Shown piece after piece: positions 26,367 to 34,196 of a DNA stretch of 64,000 nucleotides; within the stretch, counting starts at the first letter, position 1, and the number at the start of each line of letters is the position of its first letter. This DNA comes from Novosphingobium capsulatum NBRC 12533. GTDB lineage: Bacteria > Pseudomonadota > Alphaproteobacteria > Sphingomonadales > Sphingomonadaceae. Made by a program: the position numbers and the translations under genes. The stretch lies in assembly GCF_001598375.1 (NCBI RefSeq), contig NZ_BCYV01000022.1, positions 1 through 64,000 of the forward strand. Direction: 5' to 3'. A model generated the notes under the pieces. The model ran no database searches. It worked only from the letters and a program-made list of their open reading frames with translations, and had not been told where the DNA came from.

Positions 26367-27107
26367 TCAGTCTCCCAGCCCCAGCACTTGCGGCATGGTA
26401 TAGCGGCCCGGCTCCTGGGCCAGCAACCATTCGCCGGCGCGGATCGCACCCTTGGCAAAGATGCCGCGGTTCTCGGCCAGGTGCGACAGGCTCAAGCGCT
26501 CGTTATCGGCCAGAAAATGCACGGTGTGATCGCCCGCCACGCTGCCGCCGCGCAGCGCGGCAAAGCCGATCGTGCCGGTCTCGCGCTTGCCGGTCATGCC
26601 ATCGCGCCCGCGCACGGCCACGTCCTTGAGGCCCACCTGGCGGCCGCGCGCCGCCGCTTCGCCCAGCAGCAGCGCCGTGCCCGATGGCGCATCCACCTTC
26701 ATGCGGTGGTGCGTCTCGACGATCTCGATGTCCCAATCCGTGCCCAGCCGCGCGGCGGCCTCCTGCACCAGGTGCGCGAGCAGCGTAACGCCGAGCGAGG
26801 TATTGCCGGTCTGCAGCACGGCAATCGAAACCGCCGCCGCATCGATCAGCCAATGGTGCCGTTCCTCCAGGCCCGTCGTGCCCACCACGATCGGCGTGCC
26901 CGTGGCGATCGCGGCATCGAGGTTGAATTCCAGCGCGGCCGGGGCGGAAAAGTCGACCAGCACATCGCTGGCCTGGGCCAGCGCCATGACATCGCCATCG
27001 CGGTCGATTCCGCCCGCCAGGTCGTGCCCAGCCGCTGTCACGGCGGCCTGCAACGCCTGCCCCATGCGCCCCGCGCTGCCGATGATGCCGATGCGTGCCA
27101 TGTCCAT
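26367..27107 (-). CDS. dapB: 4-hydroxy-tetrahydrodipicolinate reductase
   Basis: The 246-residue enzyme catalyses the NAD(P)H-dependent second step of lysine/diaminopimelate synthesis from aspartate semialdehyde and pyruvate. It has the nucleotide-binding start ARIGIIGSAGRMGQ, the VGTTGL and TGNTSLGVTLL patches, and the catalytic signature EIVETHHRMKVDAPSGTA. Length is slightly short of E. coli DapB but complete. AAGGA stands before the ATG at 27107; a second in-frame ATG follows at 27101. DapB in a lysine-independent site next to nth is a common alphaproteobacterial arrangement. Confidence 0.92.
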   Translation of the reverse strand: MDMARIGIIGSAGRMGQALQAAVTAAGHDLAGGIDRDGDVMALAQASDVLVDFSAPAALEFNLDAAIATGTPIVVGTTGLEERHHWLIDAAAVSIAVLQTGNTSLGVTLLAHLVQEAAARLGTDWDIEIVETHHRMKVDAPSGTALLLGEAAARGRQVGLKDVAVRGRDGMTGKRETGTIGFAALRGGSVAGDHTVHFLADNERLSLSHLAENRGIFAKGAIRAGEWLLAQEPGRYTMPQVLGLGD

Positions 27108-27135
27108 TGCGTCCTTCTGCTCTGCCGCGCCCCCC

Positions 27136-28065
27136 TTACGGCGTTCGCCCACCCTCGGTCGAGACAGAATGCGCCGGCCGCCAGCGCAAGCCATCGATCA
27201 CCACGCGCAGCGCGGGCGAAACATGCACGCGGCTGGGATAATAGAGATGATAGCCGGGATAGGGCTCGCACCAATCGTCGAGCACCTGGACCAGCCGCCC
27301 GGCGGCAATGTCGGCCGCCACGCCGCTTTCGGGCAGGAAGGCAAAGCCCAGGTCATCGCGCATCGCCTGCTCTGCCAGTGCCAGGGTGTTGACCGTCAGC
27401 GGCCCTTCCACCCGCATGCGCAGCGCCTCCCGCCCGCGCGAAAATTCCCAGGCATAGATGCCGCCGCGCGTGGGCAGGCGAAAGTTGATGCACGGATGCG
27501 CCGCCAGATCGCGCGGATGGCGCGGCAGATCGCGCCCGGCGCAGAATGCCGGCGTTGCCACCACCACCATGCGCAAATCCGGCCCGATCGGCACCGCCAC
27601 CATGTCGCGCGCCAGGATATCGCCCGATCGCACACCGGCATCCAGCCCGGCCGCCACGATATCGACCAAGCCATTGTCGACCAGCACCTCCACCGCAATC
27701 TCGGGCCAGGCGTGAAGGATGCGGCGCAGGCCCGGCCACACCACAGTTTCGGCCGATCCCTCGTCCACCGTCAGCCGCACCAGGCCCGATGGCCGCGCCA
27801 GACTTTCGCCCAGGGCATCGACCGCCGCGTCGATCGCGGCGAAATGCGGCGCCACGCCTTGGGCCAGCCGCTCGCCCTCGGGCGTGGGCGCCACGGCGCG
27901 GGTCGTGCGGTTGAGCAGGCGCACCCCGATCTGCGCCTCCAGCCCGGCGATCGTGCGGCTCAGCGCCGATTGCGAGGTGCCGAGTTGCGCGGCAGCGCGG
28001 GTAAAGCTGCGCTCGCGCACCACGGCCAACAGCGCGCGCAGGTCATCATGGTCGGGGCGGATCAT
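27136..28065 (-). CDS. LysR-type transcriptional regulator
   Basis: The 309-residue protein has an N-terminal winged helix (about 3-62; FTRAAAQLGTSQSALSRTIA) followed by a LysR substrate-binding domain. It diverges from a zinc alcohol dehydrogenase gene with 110 bp between the starts, the normal layout for a LysR protein and its target. The inducer is unknown. A palindromic site lies in the shared promoter region (28103-28120). The protein ends about 30 bp before dapB. Confidence 0.88.
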   Translation of the reverse strand: MIRPDHDDLRALLAVVRERSFTRAAAQLGTSQSALSRTIAGLEAQIGVRLLNRTTRAVAPTPEGERLAQGVAPHFAAIDAAVDALGESLARPSGLVRLTVDEGSAETVVWPGLRRILHAWPEIAVEVLVDNGLVDIVAAGLDAGVRSGDILARDMVAVPIGPDLRMVVVATPAFCAGRDLPRHPRDLAAHPCINFRLPTRGGIYAWEFSRGREALRMRVEGPLTVNTLALAEQAMRDDLGFAFLPESGVAADIAAGRLVQVLDDWCEPYPGYHLYYPSRVHVSPALRVVIDGLRWRPAHSVSTEGGRTP

Positions 28066-28102
28066 TGATGCATTCCTGATATCAGTCCATGCCCTAATTG
28101 CC

Positions 28103-28120
28103 CCATTATCAGCTTAATGG
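28103..28120. promoter_or_regulatory. Palindromic operator candidate between LysR gene and adh
   Basis: CCATTA and TAATGG form a perfect inverted repeat separated by 6 nt. It lies between the divergent lysR and alcohol dehydrogenase starts and fits the LysR-type T-N11-A plan with an ATTA-N6-TAAT core. Regulator binding is inferred. Confidence 0.6.
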
Positions 28121-28175
28121 CGATAGCCTAGAGAGGCCGCCATCCCTCTCCCCCCTTCTTGAAAGGACCTGCTGC

Positions 28176-29225
28176 ATGACCGTCATGGCCTATGCCGCGC
28201 CCGCGGCCGACCAGCCGCTCGGCCCCCTTGCCATCACCCGCCGTGAACCCGGCCCCAACGATGTCGCCATTGCCATCGCCTGGTGCGGGGTCTGCCACTC
28301 TGACCTGCACACCGCGCGCAACGAATGGAACAACGCGGTCTATCCGGTGGTGCCCGGGCACGAGATTGTCGGCCACGTCACGGCCGCTGGTGCCGATGTC
28401 ACCAAGTTCAAGGTGGGTGACACCGTCGGCGTTGGCTGCATGGTCGATTCGTGCGGCCATTGCGGCGCGTGCCACGATGGGCTGGAACAGTTCTGCGAAG
28501 AAGGCATGACGCAGACCTACAATTCGCCCAGCAGCGATGCCCCCGGCCACACGCTGGGTGGCTATAGCCAGGCAATCGTGGTCGATCAGGGCTTTGTCCT
28601 GCATGTCCGCCATGCGCCCGACCAGCTCGCTGCGGTTGCGCCGCTGCTCTGCGCCGGGATCACCACCTGGTCGCCGCTGCGCCACTGGAACGTTGGGCCG
28701 GGCAAGAAGGTCGGCATCGTCGGCATCGGCGGCCTGGGCCACATGGGCGTCAAGCTTGCCCGCGCGCTCGGTGCGCACGTCGTGGCTTTCACCACCAGCC
28801 CGGCCAAGCGCGAGGAAGCCATGGCGCTCGGCGCGCACGAGGTCGTCGTCTCGCGCAACGACGATGAGATGGCCGCCCATGCCGGCAGCCTCGATTTCAT
28901 CCTCGATACCGTGGCCGCCAGCCACAACCTCGATGCCTTCGTCACTCTGCTCAAGCGTGACGGCACGCTGTGCCTGGTCGGTGCGCCCGAACATCCGCAT
29001 CCCAGCCCGACCGTGTTCAACCTGATCTTCGGCCGCCGCTCGATCGCCGGTTCGCTGATCGGCGGCATCGCCGAAACCCAGGAAATGCTCGATTTCTGCG
29101 CCGAGCATGGCATCGTCTCGGACATCGAAACCATTGCCGTGCAGGATATCAACCAGGCCTGGGACCGCATGGAAAAGGGTGACGTGCGCTATCGCTTCGT
29201 GATCGATTCGAGCACGTTCGCCTGA
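28176..29225 (+). CDS. Zinc-dependent NAD(P) alcohol dehydrogenase (cinnamyl-type)
   Basis: The 349-residue protein belongs to the medium-chain dehydrogenase family, closest to YahK/cinnamyl alcohol dehydrogenase types that reduce aldehydes. Catalytic zinc ligands are C37 (WCGVCHSDLH) and H62-E63 (PGHEIVGH); the structural zinc cysteines are C93, C96, C99 and C107. The cofactor site reads GIVGIGGLGHMGVKLARALG. GAAAGGAC precedes the ATG at 28176. The divergent LysR regulator probably controls it. Substrate is not known; aldehyde detoxification is plausible. Confidence 0.87.
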   Translation: MTVMAYAAPAADQPLGPLAITRREPGPNDVAIAIAWCGVCHSDLHTARNEWNNAVYPVVPGHEIVGHVTAAGADVTKFKVGDTVGVGCMVDSCGHCGACHDGLEQFCEEGMTQTYNSPSSDAPGHTLGGYSQAIVVDQGFVLHVRHAPDQLAAVAPLLCAGITTWSPLRHWNVGPGKKVGIVGIGGLGHMGVKLARALGAHVVAFTTSPAKREEAMALGAHEVVVSRNDDEMAAHAGSLDFILDTVAASHNLDAFVTLLKRDGTLCLVGAPEHPHPSPTVFNLIFGRRSIAGSLIGGIAETQEMLDFCAEHGIVSDIETIAVQDINQAWDRMEKGDVRYRFVIDSSTFA

Positions 29226-29297
29226 TCCTTCCGCGCTGGCCATCCCTGGCCTTCATGCCGGATTGGCACACCCGTGCCGATCCGGCATGATCGGGGC

Positions 29298-30029
29298 ATG
29301 AGCCTGCCCCAGCATATCGTGATCCTCACCGGCGCCGGCGTTTCGGCCGAAAGCGGAATCGACACTTTCCGCAGCGGCGCCAATGGCGGCCCCAGCCTGT
29401 GGGAGCAACACCGCGTGGAAGACGTCGCCACGCCCGAGGCCTTTGCCCGCGATCCCGATCTCGTGCTGCGCTTTTACGACATGCGCCGCGCCGCCATTCA
29501 GGAAAAGCTGCCCAACGCGGCGCACCGCGCGCTGGCCCGGCTTGAGCACGCCTGGCCTGCCAAGGTGCCGGGCGGCAGCGTCACGCTGGTGACGCAAAAC
29601 GTCGATGACCTGCACCGCCGCGCCGGATCGGACAATCTCATCCCCATGCACGGCCAGCATCTTTCGGCCTGGTGCACCGCGTGCGACAGCCGCCATGCTT
29701 GGACCGGCCCGCTGATCGACCGGCCACCCTGCCCCAGCTGCGGCACCGCAGCGCTACGGCCGGATATCGTCTGGTTCGGTGAAGTGCCCTATCGCATGGA
29801 CGATATCCACGATGCCATGGCCCGGGCAGACCTGTTCGTGTCGATCGGCACCTCGGGGGCGGTCTATCCGGCCGCCGGCTTCGTGCGGCTGGCGCGGGAA
29901 ATCGGCGCCGAAACGCTCGAGCTCAATCTCGACCGCAGCCAGGGTTCGGCCTGGTTCCACGATACCCGCCTGGGCCCGGCCACGCAGATCGTGCCCGATT
30001 GGGTGGATGAACTGCTCAAGACACCGTGA
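29298..30029 (+). CDS. NAD-dependent protein deacylase (sirtuin)
   Basis: The 243-residue protein has all sirtuin hallmarks: GAGVSAESGIDTFR for NAD binding, TQNVDDLH, the catalytic histidine H118 (PMHGQH), and a four-cysteine zinc site (C126, C129, C145, C148). Y60 and R63 (FYDMRR) match the residues that let class III sirtuins remove succinyl or malonyl groups, so a CobB-like deacylase is likely. The ATG at 29298 was chosen for the family N-terminus; a GGGG tract precedes it. It lies 72 bp after the alcohol dehydrogenase on the same strand. Confidence 0.87.
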   Translation: MSLPQHIVILTGAGVSAESGIDTFRSGANGGPSLWEQHRVEDVATPEAFARDPDLVLRFYDMRRAAIQEKLPNAAHRALARLEHAWPAKVPGGSVTLVTQNVDDLHRRAGSDNLIPMHGQHLSAWCTACDSRHAWTGPLIDRPPCPSCGTAALRPDIVWFGEVPYRMDDIHDAMARADLFVSIGTSGAVYPAAGFVRLAREIGAETLELNLDRSQGSAWFHDTRLGPATQIVPDWVDELLKTP

Positions 30030-30214
30030 TTTTCAAAGGAGCGCGAAAGAGCCCGGACAAGGTCTCCAGGGAGCCTCGGTCCGGGCCAAGTCCCAGGATC
30101 GTGGCTCGCACCACGCGCCTGTCGGGTCGCACTTGTTGTCTACGCGCGCGTGGCGCTACCGCCATCCCCTGAACGCGGTATGGTTACGCTTTTTTTCACA
30201 CCCCGCGTCGGCGT

Positions 30215-31003
30215 TCAGGCGGCGGGTCGGTCGGTGCCACAGGTGGTGCAGGCTGGATCGTGCGCAATCCGCATCGTGCGCAGGCCGGGCTTCAATCCAT
30301 CGATCACGTGCAACTGGCCCCACTGCGGATCGCCCAGGCTGGCCACGCCTTCCAACAACACGCGCAGCGCCGCCATGGCGCCGAATGTGCCGACCATGCC
30401 GACCATCGCCCCCAGCACGCCTTGCGCCGCGCACGTGTCGCAATCGTCGGCATCGAATGCGTCGCCCACAAAGCAGCGATAGCAGGCCTCGCCCGGCCGA
30501 TGCCCGGCAAAGTTGGCCACCTGGCCCTGGAACCGGCCAAGCGCCGCACTGGTCAGCGGCACGCCGGCTGCCACGCAGGCATCAGATACCGCCAGGCGCG
30601 TGGCAAAGTTGTCCGATCCGTCCAGCACCACATCAGCCCCGGCGATCAGCGCGGCGGCGTTGTCATGCCCGATGCGGGTACGATGGGCCTGCACCACCAG
30701 GTCGGGATCAAAGCGCGCCACCCACTGCGCCGCAGCCTCGGCCTTGGCATGGCCCACATCGGCCAGGGCAAAGATCGTCTGGCGCTGAAGATTGGATGGC
30801 TCGATCACATCATCGTCGATCAGGGTCAGCCGCCCCACGCCCGCGCCCGCCAGGTATTGCAAGGCCGGCGCGCCGATGCCGCCCACGCCCACCAAGACCA
30901 CATGCGCGCCCATGATCCGCGCCTGGCCCGCGCCGCCCACCTCGGGCAGCAAGATATGGCGGGCAAAGCGGTTCAAGCGGTCTGGCGTAATGGCAGGCGT
31001 CAT
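30215..31003 (-). CDS. HesA/MoeB/ThiF family adenylyltransferase
   Basis: The 262-residue protein adenylates the C-terminus of a small ubiquitin-like sulfur carrier (MoaD or ThiS), which is needed for molybdenum cofactor or thiamine synthesis. It has GVGGIGAPALQYLAGAGVG (ATP binding), DDDVIEPSNLQRQTIF, DGSDNFATR, and the zinc cysteines CYRC and CTTC. No rhodanese domain is attached. Neighbours do not reveal which pathway it serves, although a molybdenum enzyme is encoded about 6 kb away. The start at 31003 was chosen because the upstream frame is arginine-rich and not conserved in character. Confidence 0.83.
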   Translation of the reverse strand: MTPAITPDRLNRFARHILLPEVGGAGQARIMGAHVVLVGVGGIGAPALQYLAGAGVGRLTLIDDDVIEPSNLQRQTIFALADVGHAKAEAAAQWVARFDPDLVVQAHRTRIGHDNAAALIAGADVVLDGSDNFATRLAVSDACVAAGVPLTSAALGRFQGQVANFAGHRPGEACYRCFVGDAFDADDCDTCAAQGVLGAMVGMVGTFGAMAALRVLLEGVASLGDPQWGQLHVIDGLKPGLRTMRIAHDPACTTCGTDRPAA

Positions 31004-31085
31004 GGCCGTGGAGGTAGGCGCCCGCGCGCAAAAAGGCGAGAGGCGCCGTTTGCAAAGCCGCTGCCGCGCGGCCACACTGCCGGCC

Positions 31086-31247
31086 ATGAGAGACCGGATC
31101 TGGATCGTGCTGATCCTCGCCCTGCTGCTGGGCGTGGTAATCGGCTGGTGGGGCAAGGGCCGCTGGGCCGAACACGCATGCCAGGCCAGCGGCGGCACTT
31201 GGTACGACACCGCCAGCGCCTGTGGAAAAGTCAGCGCAAAAACCTGA
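31086..31247 (+). CDS. Small single-span membrane protein with a cysteine pair
   Basis: The 53-residue product begins with a hydrophobic segment (IWIVLILALLLGVVIGWWG), followed by a short tail containing AEHACQASGGTWYDTASAC, with two cysteines and a GGTW motif also found in other small envelope proteins. It starts 83 bp from the divergent MoeB/ThiF-like gene. Function is unknown. Its last codons overlap the first unit of the repeat array. Coding is supported by the compact signal-anchor plan rather than by any known family. Confidence 0.5.
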   Translation: MRDRIWIVLILALLLGVVIGWWGKGRWAEHACQASGGTWYDTASACGKVSAKT

Positions 31248-31391
31248 TCACAAACTGTGCATCACCGGCCGATAACCCGGTGCAAAACCCTGTGCATGAC
31301 GGGCGGATAACCCCGGCAAAAGCCGGGTATGACCCTGCGGAAAAGCGGCGCACAACCATGGGGACAGGGCTGGGGACAGGCCTGGGACAGG
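31221..31391. repeat. 35-nt spaced DnaA-box-like 9-mers and GGGGACAGG repeats
   Basis: Three 9-mers one mismatch from TGTGNATAA (TGTGGAAAA at 31221, TGTGCATCA at 31256, TGTGCATGA at 31291) are spaced exactly 35 nt apart. The second and third sit in similar tandem units of about 34 nt (CTGTGCATSACSGGCSGATAACCC-like). A degraded further unit follows at about 31,325, and then three copies of an 11-12 nt GGGGACAGG element (31360-31391). The array lies just beyond the 3' end of dnaA. Function is not known. Confidence 0.55.
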
Positions 31392-31469
31392 ATTGCGCAC
31401 AACCCTGTGGCAAACCTGTGCGCAAGCGGGGCACAATCCTGTGCACGCGCGGTGGAGCGGTGGTGGAAA

Positions 31470-31494
31470 CCCGGCCCCGTCACACGGGGCCGGG
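31470..31494 (-). terminator. Terminator after dnaA
   Basis: CCCGGCCCCGT and ACGGGGCCGGG pair around a CAC loop, an 11-bp GC stem about 18 bp past the dnaA stop on the minus strand, followed by a short TTT. Confidence 0.75.
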
Positions 31495-31511
31495 CATCAC
31501 AACAGTGTGGG

Positions 31512-32954
31512 TCAGTCTTCCAGCTGGCGCAGCAGGGTGCGCACGTCGCCGTCCATGTCGGCATCGCGGCTGCGCAGATCCTCGATCAGGCGCACGGCGT
31601 GAATCACCGTCGAGTGATCGCGACCGCCAAACTTGCGGCCGATTTCGGGATAGGACCGCGGGGTGAGCACCTTGGCCAGGTACATCGCCACCTGGCGCGG
31701 GCGCACCACGGCGCGGGCGCGGCGCTTTGACGCCATTTCCGAGCGATCGACGCGATAGAACTGGCACACCGTGCGCTGGATCTCGTCGATGGTGATGCGG
31801 CGGCGGTTGGCCGACAGGATATCGGTCAACTGCTCCTCGGCCAGTTGCAGGCTGACCTGCTGTCCGGTCAGCTGGGCAAAGGCGATCAGCTTGTTGAGGC
31901 CACCGACCAGTTCGCGCACGTTGCGGTTGATCGTGCGGGCCAGGAATTCGACCACGTCTTGCGGCACCTGGGCGCTGGTGAAGCGCGACAGGCGGTGCTC
32001 CAGGATCTGGCGCCGCAGTTCGATGTCAGCAGCCTGTATATCGGCGACGAGCCCCATCGAGAGGCGTGAGAGCAGGCGCTGTTCGACCCCGTCGAGCGCC
32101 TGGGGCGCGCGATCGGCCGCCACTACCAGGCGCTTGCCGGCGCTCAGCAGGGCATCGATGGTGTGGAGGAATTCCTCCTGGGTGCTGGCCTTGCCGATGA
32201 TGAACTGGATATCGTCCACCAGCAGCATGTCGAAGCTGCGCAGGCGGCTCTTGAACTCGATCATCTCGTTCTGGCGCATGGCCTGGACGAATTCGATCAT
32301 GAACCGCTCGGCCGAGCAGTAGAACACCCGTGCGCCCGGCCGCGCGGCCATGAAGCCGTTGGCAATGGCGTGGAGCAGATGCGTCTTGCCCTGCCCGGTG
32401 GAGCCCTTGAGATAGAGCGGCGAGAACTGCGGCTTTTCGGCCGCAGCCATGCGCTGCGCGGCATTGAGCGCCAGCACATTGGCACTGCCGGTCACGAAAT
32501 CGCCAAACGTCAGCGACGGATCGATGCCCGAGGCCGACACATCGAAGCCAGCCACGGTCTGCGGCGCTGGGGCGGCCACCGGACGGCTGGCCGGGGCCAG
32601 CGTCGGCGCGCTTTCGTTGGCCGCCGGCACGCGCAGTTCGGGCGCAGCACGGCCGCCCACGCGCAGCTCGGGCATGGCCCGGCGGCGCGGGTGCACGGTG
32701 ATGCGCACCTGGCGCACTTCGGCCCGCGCGATCTTCCAGGCAAGCGACAGGCGATCGGCAAAGCGATCCGCCACCCAGTTGGCCGAAAATTCGGTGGGCA
32801 GGAACAGGTCCAGCGTGCCGGTTTCCTTGCAGAAGCTGCCCAGCTGGATCGGCTTGATCCATTGCGTGTGCAGTTGCGGACCCAGATCCTTCTTCAGCCC
32901 CTGGCTGATGTCGGCCCAATCGGCCGCCAGGTCGAGAGCTTCCTGGTCCTCCAT
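31512..32954 (-). CDS. dnaA: Chromosomal replication initiator DnaA
   Basis: The 480-residue protein binds the replication origin and opens it in the ATP form. Domain I is residues about 1-90. A linker follows, then the AAA+ domain with Walker A GSTGQGKT (184-191) and Walker B MLLVDDIQF. The DNA-binding domain IV carries the signature FGGRDHSTVIHAVRLIEDL near the C-terminus. The ATG at 32954 gives the normal length; the frame is open further upstream but that part is a glycine/alanine-rich run unlike DnaA. The GSTGQGKT form differs from the usual GGVGLGKT and is probably clade-specific. The gene is followed by a strong hairpin and the repeat array. Confidence 0.95.
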   Translation of the reverse strand: MEDQEALDLAADWADISQGLKKDLGPQLHTQWIKPIQLGSFCKETGTLDLFLPTEFSANWVADRFADRLSLAWKIARAEVRQVRITVHPRRRAMPELRVGGRAAPELRVPAANESAPTLAPASRPVAAPAPQTVAGFDVSASGIDPSLTFGDFVTGSANVLALNAAQRMAAAEKPQFSPLYLKGSTGQGKTHLLHAIANGFMAARPGARVFYCSAERFMIEFVQAMRQNEMIEFKSRLRSFDMLLVDDIQFIIGKASTQEEFLHTIDALLSAGKRLVVAADRAPQALDGVEQRLLSRLSMGLVADIQAADIELRRQILEHRLSRFTSAQVPQDVVEFLARTINRNVRELVGGLNKLIAFAQLTGQQVSLQLAEEQLTDILSANRRRITIDEIQRTVCQFYRVDRSEMASKRRARAVVRPRQVAMYLAKVLTPRSYPEIGRKFGGRDHSTVIHAVRLIEDLRSRDADMDGDVRTLLRQLED

Positions 32955-33587
32955 TCCCCCGTCACGTCCTTTCCGAAGCGTCGCGGCCTGACCGGCCCCG
33001 CGCCCATTGGTTGTTGCAAGGGCAGCGGTTCCAGCCTGGGAACCTGCCAACCCTCGGGAATTGCCACCTTGGGAACCGAGCGCGGCCGTGCCACCTGCAC
33101 CGCCGCTCGCACCGCCGAAATGATCCATCTTCACGCTTCGCCGTCCCACCTAAATTTCCAGGCCTGCGGCCAGATACCCCCGAATTGCGGACGCCCGACA
33201 AAGGCGAGCGTGTCCGCCCAACGCGGCTTTTCGGACAAAGACCGACCAACCACGCCCGCAGACACAGCTTACCCGTCCGCCGATGCCGCAATGGGCACGG
33301 CGGATGCCGTTTTGAGCGATGTTCCGTGACACTACACACCGGTCGTTCTGCATCACAGCAAAGCGGCCAGCGCGCGGCGTGGTCTCTGTCTATGAGCCAC
33401 TGCGGGGGCTGTGCAAGCCCATGGAGCGCAAAATTTCTGAAATAATTAGCCTTGACTCAACAACTACGCGACAAATCGCCAAGTCATTGAATTTATAGCT
33501 ATTAGCAAATCAGAGAGCGCGCGAATCGCCACGAATCCGACACTTGCCGAAATGGCCGTGTCATCGAACCGTCGCATAAGCCGCAGA
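32955..33587. other. dnaA upstream region (non-coding, AT-rich part)
   Basis: Between dnaA and the rpsT terminator there is about 630 bp with no credible gene. Positions about 33,425-33,520 are clearly AT-rich compared with the window and contain runs such as GAATTTATAGCTATTAG, a likely place for the minus-strand dnaA promoter. No good DnaA box could be seen here by eye. A long leader for dnaA or a regulatory region is plausible. Confidence 0.45.
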
Positions 33588-33620
33588 CGAAAATGGCCGG
33601 CGTTCATCACGCCGGCCAAA
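33588..33620 (-). terminator. Terminator after rpsT
   Basis: Read on the minus strand, TGGCCGGCGT and ACGCCGGCCA pair (10 bp, loop GATGA) and are followed by TTTT. It sits about 55 bp beyond the rpsT stop. Confidence 0.85.
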
Positions 33621-33675
33621 GCCGTATTTGTACGCAGCGTATTCCTTCAGGAAAAAGGAATACCCCAGCGCCGAA

Positions 33676-33936
33676 TCAGAGCGCAGCGACTCGCTTGCTC
33701 AGACGCGACAGCTTGCGGGCTGCAGTGTTCTTGTGGACCACGCCACGGGCAACGCCACGGGCCAGTTCCGGCTGGGCAGCCTGCAGGGCTTCTGCCGCCA
33801 CGGCCTTGTCGCCGCCAGCGATCGCGGATTCCACCTTCTTCACGAAGGTGCGGATGCGCGAAAGACGGTTGCCGTTGATTTCGGCGCGGCGTTCGTTGCG
33901 ACGGATGCGCTTGCGGGCTTGCGGCGTATTGGCCAT
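33676..33936 (-). CDS. rpsT: 30S ribosomal protein S20
   Basis: The 86-residue basic protein begins MANTPQARKRIRRNERRAEI and has the helical arginine/lysine-rich sequence of S20, with the family-typical RTFVKKVESAIA and GVVHKNTAARKLSRLSKRV. It binds 16S rRNA early in small-subunit assembly. The order rpsT followed by dnaA on the same strand is widely kept in alphaproteobacteria. The upstream 260 bp contains a perfect GGCGGGC-TT-GCCCGCC hairpin (34027-34042), probably in the leader. Confidence 0.94.
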   Translation of the reverse strand: MANTPQARKRIRRNERRAEINGNRLSRIRTFVKKVESAIAGGDKAVAAEALQAAQPELARGVARGVVHKNTAARKLSRLSKRVAAL

Positions 33937-34196
33937 GTCTGTCCTGTTTCGTCCTCTGGCGGGCCACCCCGATGGGGCAGACCGGGAAATGTCCTGGTAG
34001 CTTGCTCGACGTAGTCGTTCGACAAGGCGGGCAAGCCCGCCGGAAAGCGGCGCCCTTACCGGGCTGTGGACGAATCGTCAAGGCGCGCGTTGCGCCTTTG
34101 CCATGCGTCCGGCCGCCCCGTGGCAGTCAAACGCCCGGCCCCGGCCATGCGTACTTGCGATTCGCCCGCCCGCCATAGCGGGCAAGCCCCTCCACC

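Noticed and set aside
32955..33149. N-terminal extension of dnaA to an upstream start
   Set aside because: The added 65 residues are a Gly/Ala/Ser-rich run unlike domain I; the ATG at 32954 gives the normal DnaA length.
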